Shown: positions 1 to 9,795 of the stretch, piece by piece | Layout of the letters: each line of letters begins with the position of its first letter | How positions within the stretch are numbered: the stretch's first letter is position 1 | Source: Desulfoluna butyratoxydans | GTDB taxonomy: Bacteria > Desulfobacterota > Desulfobacteria > Desulfobacterales > Desulfolunaceae | Direction: 5' to 3' | Assembly: GCF_900699765.1 (NCBI RefSeq) | Contig: NZ_CAADHO010000005.1 | Location: 124,001-188,000, forward strand | DNA: 64,000 bases | Notes under the pieces: generated by a model | Told to the model about the DNA's origin: nothing | Databases searched by the model: none | What the model saw: only the letters and a program-made list of their open reading frames with translations | Position numbers and translations under genes: made by a program

Positions 1-58
1 CCCATTCTCCTGGCCTGGAAAACAGACGAGAACTGATCACCGACACCTCGCATCTCTT

Positions 59-85
59 CCGCCGGCTGGGCCACCCAGCCGGCGG
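59..85. terminator. 12-bp inverted repeat at window edge
   Basis: Positions 59-70 pair perfectly with 74-85 around a 3-nt loop. No strong T-run follows on either strand, so it may be a weak terminator of a gene before the window (pal would usually precede ybgF) or a structured spacer. The rest of 1-277 shows no supportable gene. Confidence 0.45.
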
Positions 86-277
86 CACCTCCCTTTCTCC
101 TGCGGCGCTTTTTGCTTTGCATTCCACGATCCATTCTGGTAGCTTTTTCTGACATATTTTGTCCGCCTGCATCCCTGGGGCACCCCACGCCAAAGAGATG
201 CAGAAATCCGGCGCCGGGTGCTTTGTCGCACGCCGACCCGCCCCCCCACTTTTATTTGCACAGGAGTTTATACACGG

Positions 278-1051
278 ATGATGAAGGCAACGGCCAAGAG
301 ACGAGACAGATTCCCCGGAAAATCCGCCGCAGCGGCAGTCATCATTGCCCTTCTTGTCGCCCCCGGGTGCAAAACGGTTCAGCACAGGCGCGATCCCGGA
401 ACAGCCACCCTGGCCCGCGAGCTGCAGGAGACCCGCCAGAAGATGAACGAGATGCATCACCGTCTCTCGGTCATGCAGTTCATGGTGGACAGCCACGAGC
501 GAGCCCTGGCCGATCTGGAAAGAACATCGCCCCTGCCCGCAGAGCCCCCCATGGAGCCCATCGGTCCGGCCGAGCCCGCTGTCAAGGCCCCTGCCATCAC
601 CGAGGAATCCTCCGCCCCGGCCATGGTGGCAGCCCCGGTACCTGCCAAGGCAAAAAAATCCGATAAGGGCAACCTTGCCAGCCGAACCTACACCGACGCT
701 TTTGCCGCCATGAAAGAGGGCAACCACGACAAGGCGCTCCTGCTTTTCCGGGAAGTTGCGGAAAAATGGCCCAACGACAACCTGGCCGACAACGCCATTT
801 ACTGGTCCGGTGAAATCCACTATACTGAGAGAAATTATTCGGCCGCCATCAGCTCGTTCCGGACACTCCTGAAAAAATACCCCAAAGGCAGCAAAGTCCC
901 CGATGCCCTGCTCAAAACCGGGTACTCGTTCCTTTCGTTAAACGACAAGGAATCCGCAAGAAAATACCTGAAGCGGGTGGTCATGGAGCACCCCTTCACC
1001 CCGTCGGGCGCCAAAGCGGAAAAAGCGCTCAATTCCCTGGACGATAACTAA
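278..1051 (+). CDS. ybgF: Tol-Pal accessory lipoprotein CpoB/YbgF-like
   Basis: Probably the periplasmic TPR protein that works with Tol-Pal and coordinates peptidoglycan synthesis with outer-membrane constriction. After a basic N-terminus there is a hydrophobic stretch ending in a lipobox (LLVAPGC), then a helical coiled-coil-like segment (about residues 40-75), a Pro/Ala-rich linker, and C-terminal TPR repeats (FxxAMKEGNHDKALLLF, YSAAISSFRTLLKKYP, SARKYLKRVVMEHP) in the three-repeat layout of the family. I start at 278 because CAGGAG lies 11 nt upstream and the lipoprotein signal then begins properly; a longer reading from 218 has no signal logic. The lipobox is unusual for E. coli CpoB, which is soluble, but occurs in deltaproteobacterial homologues. 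tolB and pal would lie upstream, outside the window. Confidence 0.8.
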   Translation: MMKATAKRRDRFPGKSAAAAVIIALLVAPGCKTVQHRRDPGTATLARELQETRQKMNEMHHRLSVMQFMVDSHERALADLERTSPLPAEPPMEPIGPAEPAVKAPAITEESSAPAMVAAPVPAKAKKSDKGNLASRTYTDAFAAMKEGNHDKALLLFREVAEKWPNDNLADNAIYWSGEIHYTERNYSAAISSFRTLLKKYPKGSKVPDALLKTGYSFLSLNDKESARKYLKRVVMEHPFTPSGAKAEKALNSLDDN

Positions 1052-1222
1052 GGGTTCACGCACCAAAATCAACGCACCCCTGCGACCCGGTCCCACGGCG
1101 CCCTCCCCTGTTGGGTTCAAGGCGCCCGGGCCGGTCCGTCGACGCTCCCCCCGGCCCCCCCGTCGCGTCATGCCCTTTTGGTGGCTGAGCCCAAACCACC
1201 GCACGATTCGGATCTTATACCG

Positions 1223-2368
1223 ATGAACCTTCTGCCCTGGTTCGCCCTCAAGGAAGTCCCCGGTGTCGGGAACCTGCTGTTCAAACGACTGATTCAGGCC
1301 TTCGGAAGCCCCGAAAAGGTCTTTGAATCCGATGCAAAAAGCCTGGTTCGCGTGGACGGCATCTCCCATCGCCTTGCCGAGACCATCCGCACCCACAGGC
1401 TCAGCGACCGTGCCCGTCGCAGCCATGACCGGGCCCGTGACGCAGGGGTTACCCTCCTGCCCCTGACCCACGGGGACTATCCGCGACTTTTGGCGACCAT
1501 TCACGATCCGCCACCCCTGCTCCAGGTCTCGGGCCACCTGGACCCCGAGTCGGCCATGGTGGCCCTTGTGGGATCCCGTAAAGCCACCTCCTACGGCCTC
1601 AAAAACGCCTCTGACCTGGCCGGAGAGCTTGCCGGTTCCGGGTTCACCGTGGTCAGCGGCCTGGCACGGGGCATCGACACAGCAGCCCACAAAGGCGCCC
1701 TTGCTGCACAGGGACACACCGTTGCCGTTCTCGGCTGCGGCCTGGGCAGGGTCTACCCGCCGGAAAACAGGCGGCTGGCCGACGCCATTGCCTGCTCCGG
1801 CGCCCTGATCTCCGAGTTTGATTACGACAGCCCACCCGAGGCCCACCATTTTCCCATGCGCAACCGCATTATCAGCGGCCTCAGCCTGGGCACCGTGGTG
1901 GTGGAAGCCTCCCTAAAAAGCGGCTCCCTCATCACCGCCCGCTGCGCGGCCGACCAGAACAGAGAGGTCTTTGCCGTTCCGGGCCACATTCGCGCCTCCC
2001 AGAGCACCGGTACCCATCACCTCATTCGGGAGGGGGCTAAACTGGTGGCGTCGTCGGCAGATATAACGGAAGAATTCGCGGCCCACATCCACGCCGCCGA
2101 AAAATCAACGCCAACACCCCGTGATCTCTGCGATTCCGCCTCGGGCCAAAACCCGAAGAAACCGGACCTGTCGAAATTTTCTCTTGATCATGAGGAGATC
2201 TCTGTATTAAAGGTCCTTGACTTGTATCCGTCTCATATTGACGATATTTTACAAAATGTTCCCATGGGGGCGGGTCGCCTATCCGCCGTGTTGTTGAGCC
2301 TCGAATTAAAAGGCGTGGTGGTACGATCCCCCGGAAAACTCTTTTCGCTGAAAGAGGAGAAATCGTGA
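1223..2368 (+). CDS. dprA: DNA-processing protein DprA
   Basis: DprA/Smf binds incoming single-stranded DNA during natural transformation and loads RecA. An N-terminal helix-hairpin-helix region (KEVPGVGNLLFKRL) is followed by the Rossmann-like DprA core with GSRKATSYG, VSGLARGIDTAAH, GCGLGRVYPPEN, FPMRNRIISGLS and SGSLITARCA, and a C-terminal winged-helix-like segment after a variable linker. ATG 1223 puts the start next to the HHH domain; a TTG at 1178 in frame is possible, and neither has a strong Shine-Dalgarno. The stop overlaps the GTG start of topA by 4 nt, so the pair is translationally coupled; dprA-topA linkage is common in bacteria. Confidence 0.9.
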   Translation: MNLLPWFALKEVPGVGNLLFKRLIQAFGSPEKVFESDAKSLVRVDGISHRLAETIRTHRLSDRARRSHDRARDAGVTLLPLTHGDYPRLLATIHDPPPLLQVSGHLDPESAMVALVGSRKATSYGLKNASDLAGELAGSGFTVVSGLARGIDTAAHKGALAAQGHTVAVLGCGLGRVYPPENRRLADAIACSGALISEFDYDSPPEAHHFPMRNRIISGLSLGTVVVEASLKSGSLITARCAADQNREVFAVPGHIRASQSTGTHHLIREGAKLVASSADITEEFAAHIHAAEKSTPTPRDLCDSASGQNPKKPDLSKFSLDHEEISVLKVLDLYPSHIDDILQNVPMGAGRLSAVLLSLELKGVVVRSPGKLFSLKEEKS

Positions 2369-4662
2369 GCAAACCCCTGGTTATCGTGGAGTCCCCCACC
2401 AAGGTGCGGACCCTCAAAAAATATATTGGAAAAACCTACAATGTTGCGGCCACATCAGGTCACATCAAAGACCTGCCCCCCCGAGAGATGGGCATTGACA
2501 TTGAAAAGGGGTTTAAGGCCAAGTATCTCCAGATCAAAGGCAAGTCCAAGGTCATCAAGGAACTCAAGGCCGCTGCGGAAAATGCCACCGAGATCTACCT
2601 CGCCCCCGACCCCGACCGCGAAGGGGAGGCCATTGCCTTCCACACGGCCGACATCCTCAAGGGAAAAGATCGCACCTTTAAAAGGGTCCTCTTTCACGAG
2701 CTGACCAAGCGCGGCATCGAGGAGGCCTTAAACAACCCCACAGAGCTCAACTACAACCGCTACGACGCCCAGCAGGCCCGACGCATCCTCGACCGGCTCG
2801 TGGGGTACCAGGTCTCTCCCCTGCTCTGGAAGAAGGTTCAGGGCGGGCTCAGTGCAGGACGGGTACAGTCTGTTGCCGTTCGCATCATCTGCGAACGCGA
2901 GCACGCCATCCATCGGTTTGAGCCCGAAGAGTACTGGAGCATTGCCGCCGAACTCAAAGGCCAGGCCGACAGCTCCTTCGTGGCCAAGCTGACCAAGGTG
3001 GACGGTAAAAAAGCCGATATCAAAAACGGCGAAACCGCCCATGCCATGGTGGATGAGCTGCGGGACAATCCCTACAAGGTCGAGAAAATCACCCGCCGCA
3101 CCAAAAAGCGGAACCCCCTGCCACCCTTCACCACCAGTAAACTCCAGCAGGAGGCCATCAACCGCCTCCGCTTCTCCGCGCGCAAAACCATGAGCGTGGC
3201 CCAACAGCTTTACGAAGGGGTGGAACTCGGACCGGGCGAACCTGTGGGCCTCATCACCTACATGCGTACCGACTCCACGCGTATCGCCAACGAGGCGGCC
3301 GTGGAAGCCGGAGAGTTCATCCGGGGGAAATTCGGCAACGATTACGCCATTGACGCCCCACGCTTTTTCAAGAACAAGAACAAAGCCCAGGACGCCCACG
3401 AGGCCATCCGCCCCACCAGCGTCTTCAACACCCCGGAAAAGGTCGCAGCCTACCTGGACGAGGATCAGCGCCTGCTCTACACCCTCATCTGGAAGCGTTT
3501 CATCGCCTCCCAGATGCAGCAGGCCCTCATCGACCAGGTCAGCGTGGGCATTGCCTCGGGCCGGTTCACCCTGTCCGTCTCCGGCTCCACGGTCCGGTTC
3601 CCCGGCTTCATGACCCTCTACACCTATGATGAGGGGAAAAAAGACGACGACAAAAAGCAGCACCTGCCGGAACTGGCCGAAGGCGAAGCCCTTTCGCTGC
3701 TTAACCTGGATCCCAAGCAGCACTTCACCTCCCCGCCCCCCCGTTTCTCCGAAGCCTCCCTTGTCAAGGAGCTGGAAGAGAACGGCATCGGGCGTCCGAG
3801 TACCTACGCCACCATCCTCTCCACCATCCGGAACAAAGGGTACGTGGAGCTGGTGAACCGCTACTTCCGCCCCAGTGAACTCGGGTTCATCGTCAACGAC
3901 CTGCTGGTGGCCAACTTCCCGGACGTCTTCAACGTGGAGTTCACGGCCAGCTTCGAAAACAACCTGGACAAGGTGGAAGCCTCGGAGATCGACTACCTCA
4001 CCCTCCTCGGTGAATTTTACTCCTCCTTCGACAAGGAGCTGGAAGAGGCCACCGCCAACATGATCAGCATCAAGGGCGTGGGCATCGAAACCGAGCTCAC
4101 CTGCCCCAAGTGCAACAAAGAGAAGCTCCACCTCAAGATCGGCCGGAACGGCACCTTCATCGCCTGCAACGGGTATCCCGAGTGCGACTATTCCCGCAAC
4201 TACGAACGGGACGACAAGGGCGTCATCCACCCCATCGAGCCCTCCTTTGAGCTGGCCGAAGGGAAGGTCTGCGACAAATGCGGCAAGCCCATGCTCCTCA
4301 AGCAGGGCCGCTACGGCGAGTTCCTGGCATGCAGCGGCTACCCCGACTGCAAGAACACCATGGGGGTCAACGGCGACGGCGGCTCCGGCTCCGGCGCGGA
4401 CACCGGCGTGCCCTGCCCTGAAAAAGGGTGCGACGGCACCATCGTTGAGAAACGTTCCAAGCGGGGCAAGGTGTTTTACGGGTGCAACAAGTACCCGGAC
4501 TGCAGCTTTGCCATCTGGGACAAACCCGTCCCCCGCCCATGCGACCTCTGCGGGGCCCCTTACCTGGTGGAAAAAACCACCAAGCGCGACGGCACCTTCC
4601 TGAAGTGCCTCACCGAAGGCTGCGGCTTCAAGGAGCCCGTGGAAAAGAAAGAGGAAGCCTGA
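2365..4662 (+). CDS. topA: DNA topoisomerase I (type IA)
   Basis: Relaxes negative supercoils by transient single-strand cleavage through a phosphotyrosine. The N-terminal TOPRIM domain shows VIVESPTK and PDPDREGEAIA; the active-site Tyr is Y299 in GLITYMRTDSTR. Four C-terminal zinc-ribbon modules start near residues 580, 635, 683 and 725, each with CxxC or CxxxC followed by a second Cys at a GYPxC or KYPDC turn; the fourth is the most degenerate. Length (765 aa) is normal. Translation starts at GTG 2365 inside the last codons of dprA, with AGAGGAG upstream. A strong terminator follows at 4685-4721. Confidence 0.97.
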   Translation: MSKPLVIVESPTKVRTLKKYIGKTYNVAATSGHIKDLPPREMGIDIEKGFKAKYLQIKGKSKVIKELKAAAENATEIYLAPDPDREGEAIAFHTADILKGKDRTFKRVLFHELTKRGIEEALNNPTELNYNRYDAQQARRILDRLVGYQVSPLLWKKVQGGLSAGRVQSVAVRIICEREHAIHRFEPEEYWSIAAELKGQADSSFVAKLTKVDGKKADIKNGETAHAMVDELRDNPYKVEKITRRTKKRNPLPPFTTSKLQQEAINRLRFSARKTMSVAQQLYEGVELGPGEPVGLITYMRTDSTRIANEAAVEAGEFIRGKFGNDYAIDAPRFFKNKNKAQDAHEAIRPTSVFNTPEKVAAYLDEDQRLLYTLIWKRFIASQMQQALIDQVSVGIASGRFTLSVSGSTVRFPGFMTLYTYDEGKKDDDKKQHLPELAEGEALSLLNLDPKQHFTSPPPRFSEASLVKELEENGIGRPSTYATILSTIRNKGYVELVNRYFRPSELGFIVNDLLVANFPDVFNVEFTASFENNLDKVEASEIDYLTLLGEFYSSFDKELEEATANMISIKGVGIETELTCPKCNKEKLHLKIGRNGTFIACNGYPECDYSRNYERDDKGVIHPIEPSFELAEGKVCDKCGKPMLLKQGRYGEFLACSGYPDCKNTMGVNGDGGSGSGADTGVPCPEKGCDGTIVEKRSKRGKVFYGCNKYPDCSFAIWDKPVPRPCDLCGAPYLVEKTTKRDGTFLKCLTEGCGFKEPVEKKEEA

Positions 4663-4684
4663 TTCCCCGGCATGGCCCGGAAAT

Positions 4685-4721
4685 AAAAAAAGGGCCCATC
4701 CTGGCGGATGGGCCCTTTTTT
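4685..4721. terminator. Bidirectional terminator between topA and efp
   Basis: Positions 4692-4701 pair perfectly with 4706-4715 around a TGGC loop, flanked by an A-run before and a T-run after. It can terminate topA on the plus strand and efp on the minus strand. Confidence 0.92.
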
Positions 4722-4754
4722 CGTTCGGTGACACAGCGCCATGGGCGCGTCGAC

Positions 4755-5318
4755 CTATTTTTTCACACGCTCAGAGTACTCGCCGGTACGGGTATCGATG
4801 CGAATGACCTCGCCTTCGTCGACAAAGGGAGGCACCTGGATCTCATAACCGGTCTCCACGGTGGCAGGCTTGTAGTTGTTGGTGGCGGTATCTCCCTTGA
4901 CCCAGGGATCGCACTTGGTGATCAGCAGCTCAACGAAATTGGGAAGGGTCACGCCGATGGCGCGGCCGTCAAACATGAGCACGGAGCACTTGGTGTTCTC
5001 CTTGAGCAGGGGAATGACGTCTGCGACCTGGTCTGCGGAGAGAAACTCCTGCTCGTAGTTCTGGGTGTCCATGAAACTGTAGGCATCTCCGTCAAAATAG
5101 AGATACTCCATCTCACGCTCTTCCAGGCTTGCTTTGGTAAATTTTTCACCGGAGCGGTAGGTCCTGTCAAACTGTGTGCCGTTGATCATGTTCTTGAGTT
5201 TGCACTTGTAAAGCGCCTGGCCCTTACCGGGCTTAACGAACTCAAACTGAACGATCACATAGGGTTCACCGTCAATCTCAAGTTTGAGGCCTTTCCGCAG
5301 TTCGCCACATTCAATCAT
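4755..5318 (-). CDS. efp: Elongation factor P
   Basis: EF-P enters the ribosomal E site and rescues stalling at consecutive prolines. The protein has the usual length (187 aa) and three-domain layout: KOW-like domain I (residues 1-65) with the modification loop KPGKGQA carrying K32 at the tip, an OB fold, and the C-terminal domain with GDTATNNYKPATVETGYEIQ. The tip residue is Lys, so a lysine-type modification (beta-lysylation or aminopentanol type) is expected rather than rhamnosylation of Arg. No modification enzyme gene lies nearby. The start is a plain ATG at 5318 and the gene stands alone, converging on topA. Confidence 0.97.
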   Translation of the reverse strand: MIECGELRKGLKLEIDGEPYVIVQFEFVKPGKGQALYKCKLKNMINGTQFDRTYRSGEKFTKASLEEREMEYLYFDGDAYSFMDTQNYEQEFLSADQVADVIPLLKENTKCSVLMFDGRAIGVTLPNFVELLITKCDPWVKGDTATNNYKPATVETGYEIQVPPFVDEGEVIRIDTRTGEYSERVKK

Positions 5319-5816
5319 CGTCTGCCTGTCCTTGTCTTTTTTTCATGGCCCGCATCGTCCGGGCCCGTTGATATCATCTGTTCTTGTGGATCACAGGAGA
5401 GAATCGTCGCGCCTTGCGCACAGTGGGGCCGTCCCAACGTCGTGACAACGGCCCGTCACCCTTCAGGTGCAGGGTCTAAGCAACCACGCATTCGGCCCGA
5501 TCTCTTCCATGTCCCTATTTACCGACTGCAACGCCCCCTGGCTTGAAACACAGACGGCTCACCGTTTTTTTACCACATGACGTCCCCCTTGGCAACGCCG
5601 GGCCCCGAAGGGCGCGGGATGATCCCCTTTCCATTTTTTTCCTGATATGGTAAATGCACGGATTAAAGTGAAGACCATCGGTTTCACCAAAAACGGCACC
5701 ACATCCGATGTCCCTGTAAACCCTACAAAAAAGCATCCGGTATTTGCGGTGCCGCCCCTGGAAGAAAGGCAACATCGCACTTTATCTGCAAAGCGACCAA
5801 ACATAAAAGGAATATC
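5319..5816. other. Divergent intergenic region between efp and guaA
   Basis: This 498-bp stretch holds the promoters of two divergent housekeeping genes. The guaA Shine-Dalgarno (AAAAGGA) sits at 5805-5811. I see no convincing coding potential, RNA gene or clear -35/-10 pair. Confidence 0.6.
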
Positions 5817-7349
5817 ATGATATTAATCATCGATTTCGGTTCACAATTCAACCAGCTCATCGCACGCCGCGTCCGTGAGTTCAACGTGTACTGCCAGGTG
5901 GACGCCCCGACCGTCGCCACCCTGGATTACATCAAGGAACTCAAGCCCGAGGGCATTATCCTCTCCGGTGGTCCCTGCAGCATCTACGATGAAAACAGCC
6001 CCCAGGTGGACAGCGCCATCTTCGACCTGGGTATCCCGGTCCTGGGCATCTGCTACGGGATGCAGTTCATGGTCAGCACCCTGGGCGGCGAGGTCAAGCG
6101 CTCCGACAAGCGCGAGTACGGCTTTGCCGAGCTCTCCATCAAAGAGCCCTGCCGCATCTTCGAGGGGATCGAGTCCCCGACCCAGTGCTGGATGAGCCAC
6201 GGCGACTCCATCACCCAGCTCCCCGAAGGCTTTGTGCCCACCGGCACCACCGACAACACCCCCTTTGCAGCGGCGGCCGACCCCTCCCGCAAATTCTACG
6301 GCCTGCAGTTCCACCCCGAGGTGGAGCACTCCCTCAAGGGTCGCGAGATGCTCTCCAACTTCCTCTTCGACGTCTGCAAGTGCGAGCGCACCTGGACCAT
6401 GGAGAATGTCGTCAAATCCTCCGTGGAGGAGATCAAGGCCACTGTGGGCGACAAAAAGGTGATCCTGGGCCTCTCCGGCGGCGTGGACTCCACCGTTGCC
6501 GCCGTGCTGATCCACAAGGCCATCGGCAGGAACCTCACCTGTATCTTCGTGGACAACGGCCTCATGCGCCTCAACGAGCGTGAAAAGCTGGAAGAGTCCC
6601 TCACCAACAAGCTGGACCTGAACATCAAGTTCGTGGATGCTTCCGAGCGGTTCCTCACCGCCCTGGACGGCGTCTCCGACCCTGAGCAGAAGCGAAAGCT
6701 CATCGGCAACATCTTCATCGACGTCTTCGAAGACGAAGCCTCCAAAGTGGATGGGGCCGAATTCCTCGGCCAGGGCACCCTCTACCCGGACGTCATCGAG
6801 TCCCAGTCCGTGTTCGGCGGCGCCTCGGATGTCATCAAGTCCCACCACAACGTGGGCGGCCTCCCCGAAGACATGAAGCTCAAGCTCGTGGAGCCCCTGA
6901 AGTACCTCTTCAAGGACGAAGTCCGCGCCCTGGGCGAAGAGATGGGCATCCCCGACGACCTTGTCTGGCGCCAGCCCTTCCCCGGCCCCGGCCTGGGTAT
7001 CCGCGTCCTGGGCGAGATCACCAAGAGACGCCTCGACATCCTTCGGGAAGCCGACGCCATCATCGTGGAAGAGATCAAAAAGGCCGGATTCTACAAGAAA
7101 GTCTGGCAGTCCTTTGCCGTTCTGCTCCCCATCAAGAGCGTGGGCGTCATGGGCGACCAGCGGACTTACGACTACACCGTGGCCATGCGCGCCGTCACCA
7201 GCAAGGACGCCATGACCGCCGACTGGGCACGCCTCCCCCACGACCTTTTGGCCCGCATCTCCAACCGGGTGATCAACGAAGTCAACGGGGTCAACCGCAT
7301 GGTGTACGACATCACCTCCAAACCCCCAGGAACCATTGAATGGGAATAG
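5817..7349 (+). CDS. guaA: GMP synthase (glutamine-hydrolysing)
   Basis: Converts XMP to GMP with ATP and glutamine, the last step of de novo GMP synthesis. The N-terminal class I amidotransferase domain has catalytic C79 in GICYGMQ with H166 and E168 in FHPEVEH. The ATP-pyrophosphatase domain shows the PP-loop LSGGVDST (219-226). The C-terminal dimerisation domain ends in the family-typical PPGTIEWE. At 510 aa it is full length. ATG 5817 follows AAAAGGA. guaB is not in the window. The next gene starts 6 nt after the stop and may be co-transcribed. Confidence 0.97.
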   Translation: MILIIDFGSQFNQLIARRVREFNVYCQVDAPTVATLDYIKELKPEGIILSGGPCSIYDENSPQVDSAIFDLGIPVLGICYGMQFMVSTLGGEVKRSDKREYGFAELSIKEPCRIFEGIESPTQCWMSHGDSITQLPEGFVPTGTTDNTPFAAAADPSRKFYGLQFHPEVEHSLKGREMLSNFLFDVCKCERTWTMENVVKSSVEEIKATVGDKKVILGLSGGVDSTVAAVLIHKAIGRNLTCIFVDNGLMRLNEREKLEESLTNKLDLNIKFVDASERFLTALDGVSDPEQKRKLIGNIFIDVFEDEASKVDGAEFLGQGTLYPDVIESQSVFGGASDVIKSHHNVGGLPEDMKLKLVEPLKYLFKDEVRALGEEMGIPDDLVWRQPFPGPGLGIRVLGEITKRRLDILREADAIIVEEIKKAGFYKKVWQSFAVLLPIKSVGVMGDQRTYDYTVAMRAVTSKDAMTADWARLPHDLLARISNRVINEVNGVNRMVYDITSKPPGTIEWE

Positions 7350-7355
7350 GCCCGT

Positions 7356-8186
7356 ATGGACAAGAAAAACGACGAACGGTTCGTGTTCGGGTCCGACAAC
7401 AGGGATGAGCCGGTGAACATCGGAGAACCCGAACGTTCCCGGCTGGACAGCCTCAACCTCAAGGTGACGCTCATCGCCGTCATCATGCCCTGCCTCATCG
7501 GCATCGTGATGATCTTCGGCTATGTGGACATGAACCGGAGGATGGCGGCGTTCAAAGACACCGGCTCCAAGGAGGTGCGCAGCGCCTCCAAGGACATGGA
7601 GCGTATGGTCTCCTCCCTCCAGGTCAAAAACGCCCGGCTTGAAAAACTCCTGGGCGAAGAACTGGGAGGCATCAAGACCCGGATCAGAACCCTGGAGAAA
7701 AAGGTCGGAAAAGCCCAGAAGGATGTTGACTTCATCGTGGCCACCCGACTCACCAAGAAGCAGACCGAGACCCGCTTGGGGGCCCTTACCGGCCGACTGG
7801 ATAAAAACGACAAGGCCCTGGCCCTGGCCCAGTCCGATGTGGACGAAGCCATCGACCGCACCCGGAAGCTGGAGAAGAAAAGCGCGGCCGACGCCAAAGG
7901 GATCACACGGCTCAAAGCCGACCTTGCCGCTGCCCGCAAAGAGCTCACCCAGCTATCCGGCTCCTTGCCCTCCCTGGCGGAGCTCGACAAGCGCCTGAAA
8001 AAGGAGCGCATCCTCCTTCAGGTCCGCATTGACGAGGTACGCACCGCCCTCGGCGCCCGCATGGACGCCCTGGAAAGGGAGAGCCACGCCACTCCGGCAC
8101 CGGCAGCGCCGGCAGCTCCTCCTGCGGACACACCCCCGCCCGCTTCACCGGCCGGCACCATCAGCGAGCAGGAGATCGGCGGCTGA
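7356..8186 (+). CDS. Membrane-anchored coiled-coil protein, unknown function
   Basis: I do not recognise a named family. A polar N-terminus (about 36 residues) is followed by one membrane segment (VTLIAVIMPCLIGIVMIFGY), then a long Lys/Glu/Arg-rich stretch predicted as coiled coil (roughly residues 65-230, with repeated heptad-like L/V spacing), and a Pro/Ala-rich tail (PAPAAPAAPPADTPPPASP). The layout suggests an inner-membrane protein with a periplasmic rod, as in spacer or scaffold proteins. It starts 6 nt after guaA and ends before a strong terminator at 8221, so it is probably the last gene of a guaA transcript. Low-complexity composition makes homology calls unreliable. Confidence 0.75.
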   Translation: MDKKNDERFVFGSDNRDEPVNIGEPERSRLDSLNLKVTLIAVIMPCLIGIVMIFGYVDMNRRMAAFKDTGSKEVRSASKDMERMVSSLQVKNARLEKLLGEELGGIKTRIRTLEKKVGKAQKDVDFIVATRLTKKQTETRLGALTGRLDKNDKALALAQSDVDEAIDRTRKLEKKSAADAKGITRLKADLAAARKELTQLSGSLPSLAELDKRLKKERILLQVRIDEVRTALGARMDALERESHATPAPAAPAAPPADTPPPASPAGTISEQEIGG

Positions 8187-8220
8187 CCCGTCGTTTCCCG
8201 CCAGCCATACACCAACCCGA

Positions 8221-8248
8221 GGGGCCATGCTACGGCATGGCCCCTTTT
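8221..8248 (+). terminator. Terminator with UACG tetraloop
   Basis: Positions 8221-8230 pair perfectly with 8235-8244, closed by C-UACG-G, an extra-stable UNCG tetraloop, and followed by TTTT. It ends the 7356 gene; the next Shine-Dalgarno (CAGGAG, 8254-8259) begins only 6 nt after it. Confidence 0.9.
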
Positions 8249-8262
8249 GCTTACAGGAGCCC

Positions 8263-9795
8263 ATGACCTCCAGCGCCGAAGACATCGAACGGATCTTTTC
8301 CGCATCGCGGGGTTACAACGCCCTGTTTCTCGCCGCCGGTGCCCTGGAAAACGCCTGCGAGGAAACCCCGGAAAACCTGACGGAAGAAGGGACCCGCATG
8401 CTCCTCGCCTGCCTGGCTGACCCCCGGTTCGAGAACCGGCGCACCGCCTACTTCTTCTACGAACGCCTGGCGCGTATCCTCACCGACACCGCGCTGAAGC
8501 TGGGCCCGGACCACCCCGTTGCCCAACTGGCCCTGCATGGCATAAGCGCCCTGTGCGGTGAGGCATCGGGGCCCCGTCACATGGCCATCTGCACGGCCTG
8601 CCGCGGCCTTGCCCCCCGGAAGGCCGCCCTCCCCCCTGCCGGGCCATGCCCCGACCCGGGCCTTCGGTCCCTGGCCGAGGTGCTCGAAGAGGCGGGATTT
8701 CCCCTGAACACCACGGCCCACCCTGCGGGCCGCAGCCTTCTCTTCCATCACCGCTCCCAGACCCTGGTCATCAAATGCGCCCGGCCCGGTGAAGACCCGG
8801 CGGGCCTCTCTGCCGAATGGCACTGGATGCGCGCCCTGGCCCCCATACTCCCCGCAGGCACCCACGTCCCCACCCCGGTGGGCCCAGCCCTCATGCGCAT
8901 GACGGGGCTTCCCCCGGAGGCGGCATCGGATACGGCCATGGCCTTTCTCACCACACCGGCCTATTTCACCTACCCCAACGAACCCACGGCCCCCATGGAA
9001 ACCGATCAAGCGTCTGAGGTCCTCGGAACAGCGGCGTTTCTCTTCGGGTACCTTGCCTCACGGGGCATCCTCCACACCGCACCGGTCCCCCTCTTTCACA
9101 ACCGCGTCCAGACCGACCGCAGGGACGACGATGGAATCTACCTGTGGCAGAAGGGAGGACGGCTGGACCGCTGGCTCGCCTCCTGCCGGTTTCCCAACTT
9201 CGGGCTGTCCGGACTCAGGGATTTTGAGCACATGGAAACCGCACCGGAGCTCTCCTTAAGCGACACCTACCGCACCATGGGGGACCAGGTCCTGAGCCTC
9301 CTCCTGGTGGCGGGGAGCCATTTCCGAAGCAGGGAGGGCAAAGCAGCCCCCTCCCCCGGCCGCACCGATCACCGGTCCCTCTTTTCCCAGGACAAACTCA
9401 CCGACATGCTCGCGGCCATCGCAAACGGGTACCACAAAGGATATACGGGAAGGGAGCAGAGCCACTTCTCTTCAAGGAATTTCAGGGTCCTGGCCGGGCG
9501 AATGACAGACGAAATGGGGGAGGATCACCACATGGAAGAGATCCTGCGGGCACGGGACCAGCAGACCATGGAGGAGGAAGCCTTCAGGGATTTCTTGATG
9601 GAACGGGGCTACACCGAAGAGGAAACACAACGCGTGCAAAAGGGGGCGGCCGACATGGTCCTTTTCACCGGCCCCCACCTGGGCCGCTTCAACGGAAAAA
9701 TCTCCTGCCCCGAATTAATTGAGTTTACGGCCACCCTCGCATCCATTACAATAACCGACGGGTTTCTGGCAAAGGCACGTAACCCGTCCCCATGA
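8263..9795 (+). CDS. Kinase-fold protein, possibly SidJ-related pseudokinase
   Basis: A 510-aa cytoplasmic protein with no signal peptide. An alpha-helical N-terminal half (about residues 1-120) carries a small Cys pair (CTAC). From about residue 160 it shows kinase-like elements: a beta3-like LVIKCA lysine, an alphaC-like AEWHWM glutamate, a segment where the catalytic-loop HRD is replaced by LHTAPVPLFHNR, and a DFG-like RDFEH. Loss of the catalytic Asp argues for a pseudokinase or for an altered activity such as glutamylation or AMPylation, as known for Legionella SidJ and SelO. I recall similar deltaproteobacterial proteins being called SidJ-related; this is memory, not a search. ATG 8263 is set by CAGGAG. 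Its stop overlaps the next gene start (ATGA), so the two are coupled. Confidence 0.55.
   Translation: MTSSAEDIERIFSASRGYNALFLAAGALENACEETPENLTEEGTRMLLACLADPRFENRRTAYFFYERLARILTDTALKLGPDHPVAQLALHGISALCGEASGPRHMAICTACRGLAPRKAALPPAGPCPDPGLRSLAEVLEEAGFPLNTTAHPAGRSLLFHHRSQTLVIKCARPGEDPAGLSAEWHWMRALAPILPAGTHVPTPVGPALMRMTGLPPEAASDTAMAFLTTPAYFTYPNEPTAPMETDQASEVLGTAAFLFGYLASRGILHTAPVPLFHNRVQTDRRDDDGIYLWQKGGRLDRWLASCRFPNFGLSGLRDFEHMETAPELSLSDTYRTMGDQVLSLLLVAGSHFRSREGKAAPSPGRTDHRSLFSQDKLTDMLAAIANGYHKGYTGREQSHFSSRNFRVLAGRMTDEMGEDHHMEEILRARDQQTMEEEAFRDFLMERGYTEEETQRVQKGAADMVLFTGPHLGRFNGKISCPELIEFTATLASITITDGFLAKARNPSP

Noticed and set aside
938..1849. Long minus-strand frame opposite dprA
   Set aside because: It mirrors dprA codons and has low-complexity Gly/Val/Ala-rich composition.
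2728..4734. Very long open frame on the minus strand opposite topA
   Set aside because: It is a by-product of the high G+C codon pattern of topA; no start signal and no recognisable domain.
5641..5700. Promoter-like AT-rich stretch before guaA
   Set aside because: No -35/-10 pair with acceptable spacing could be justified.
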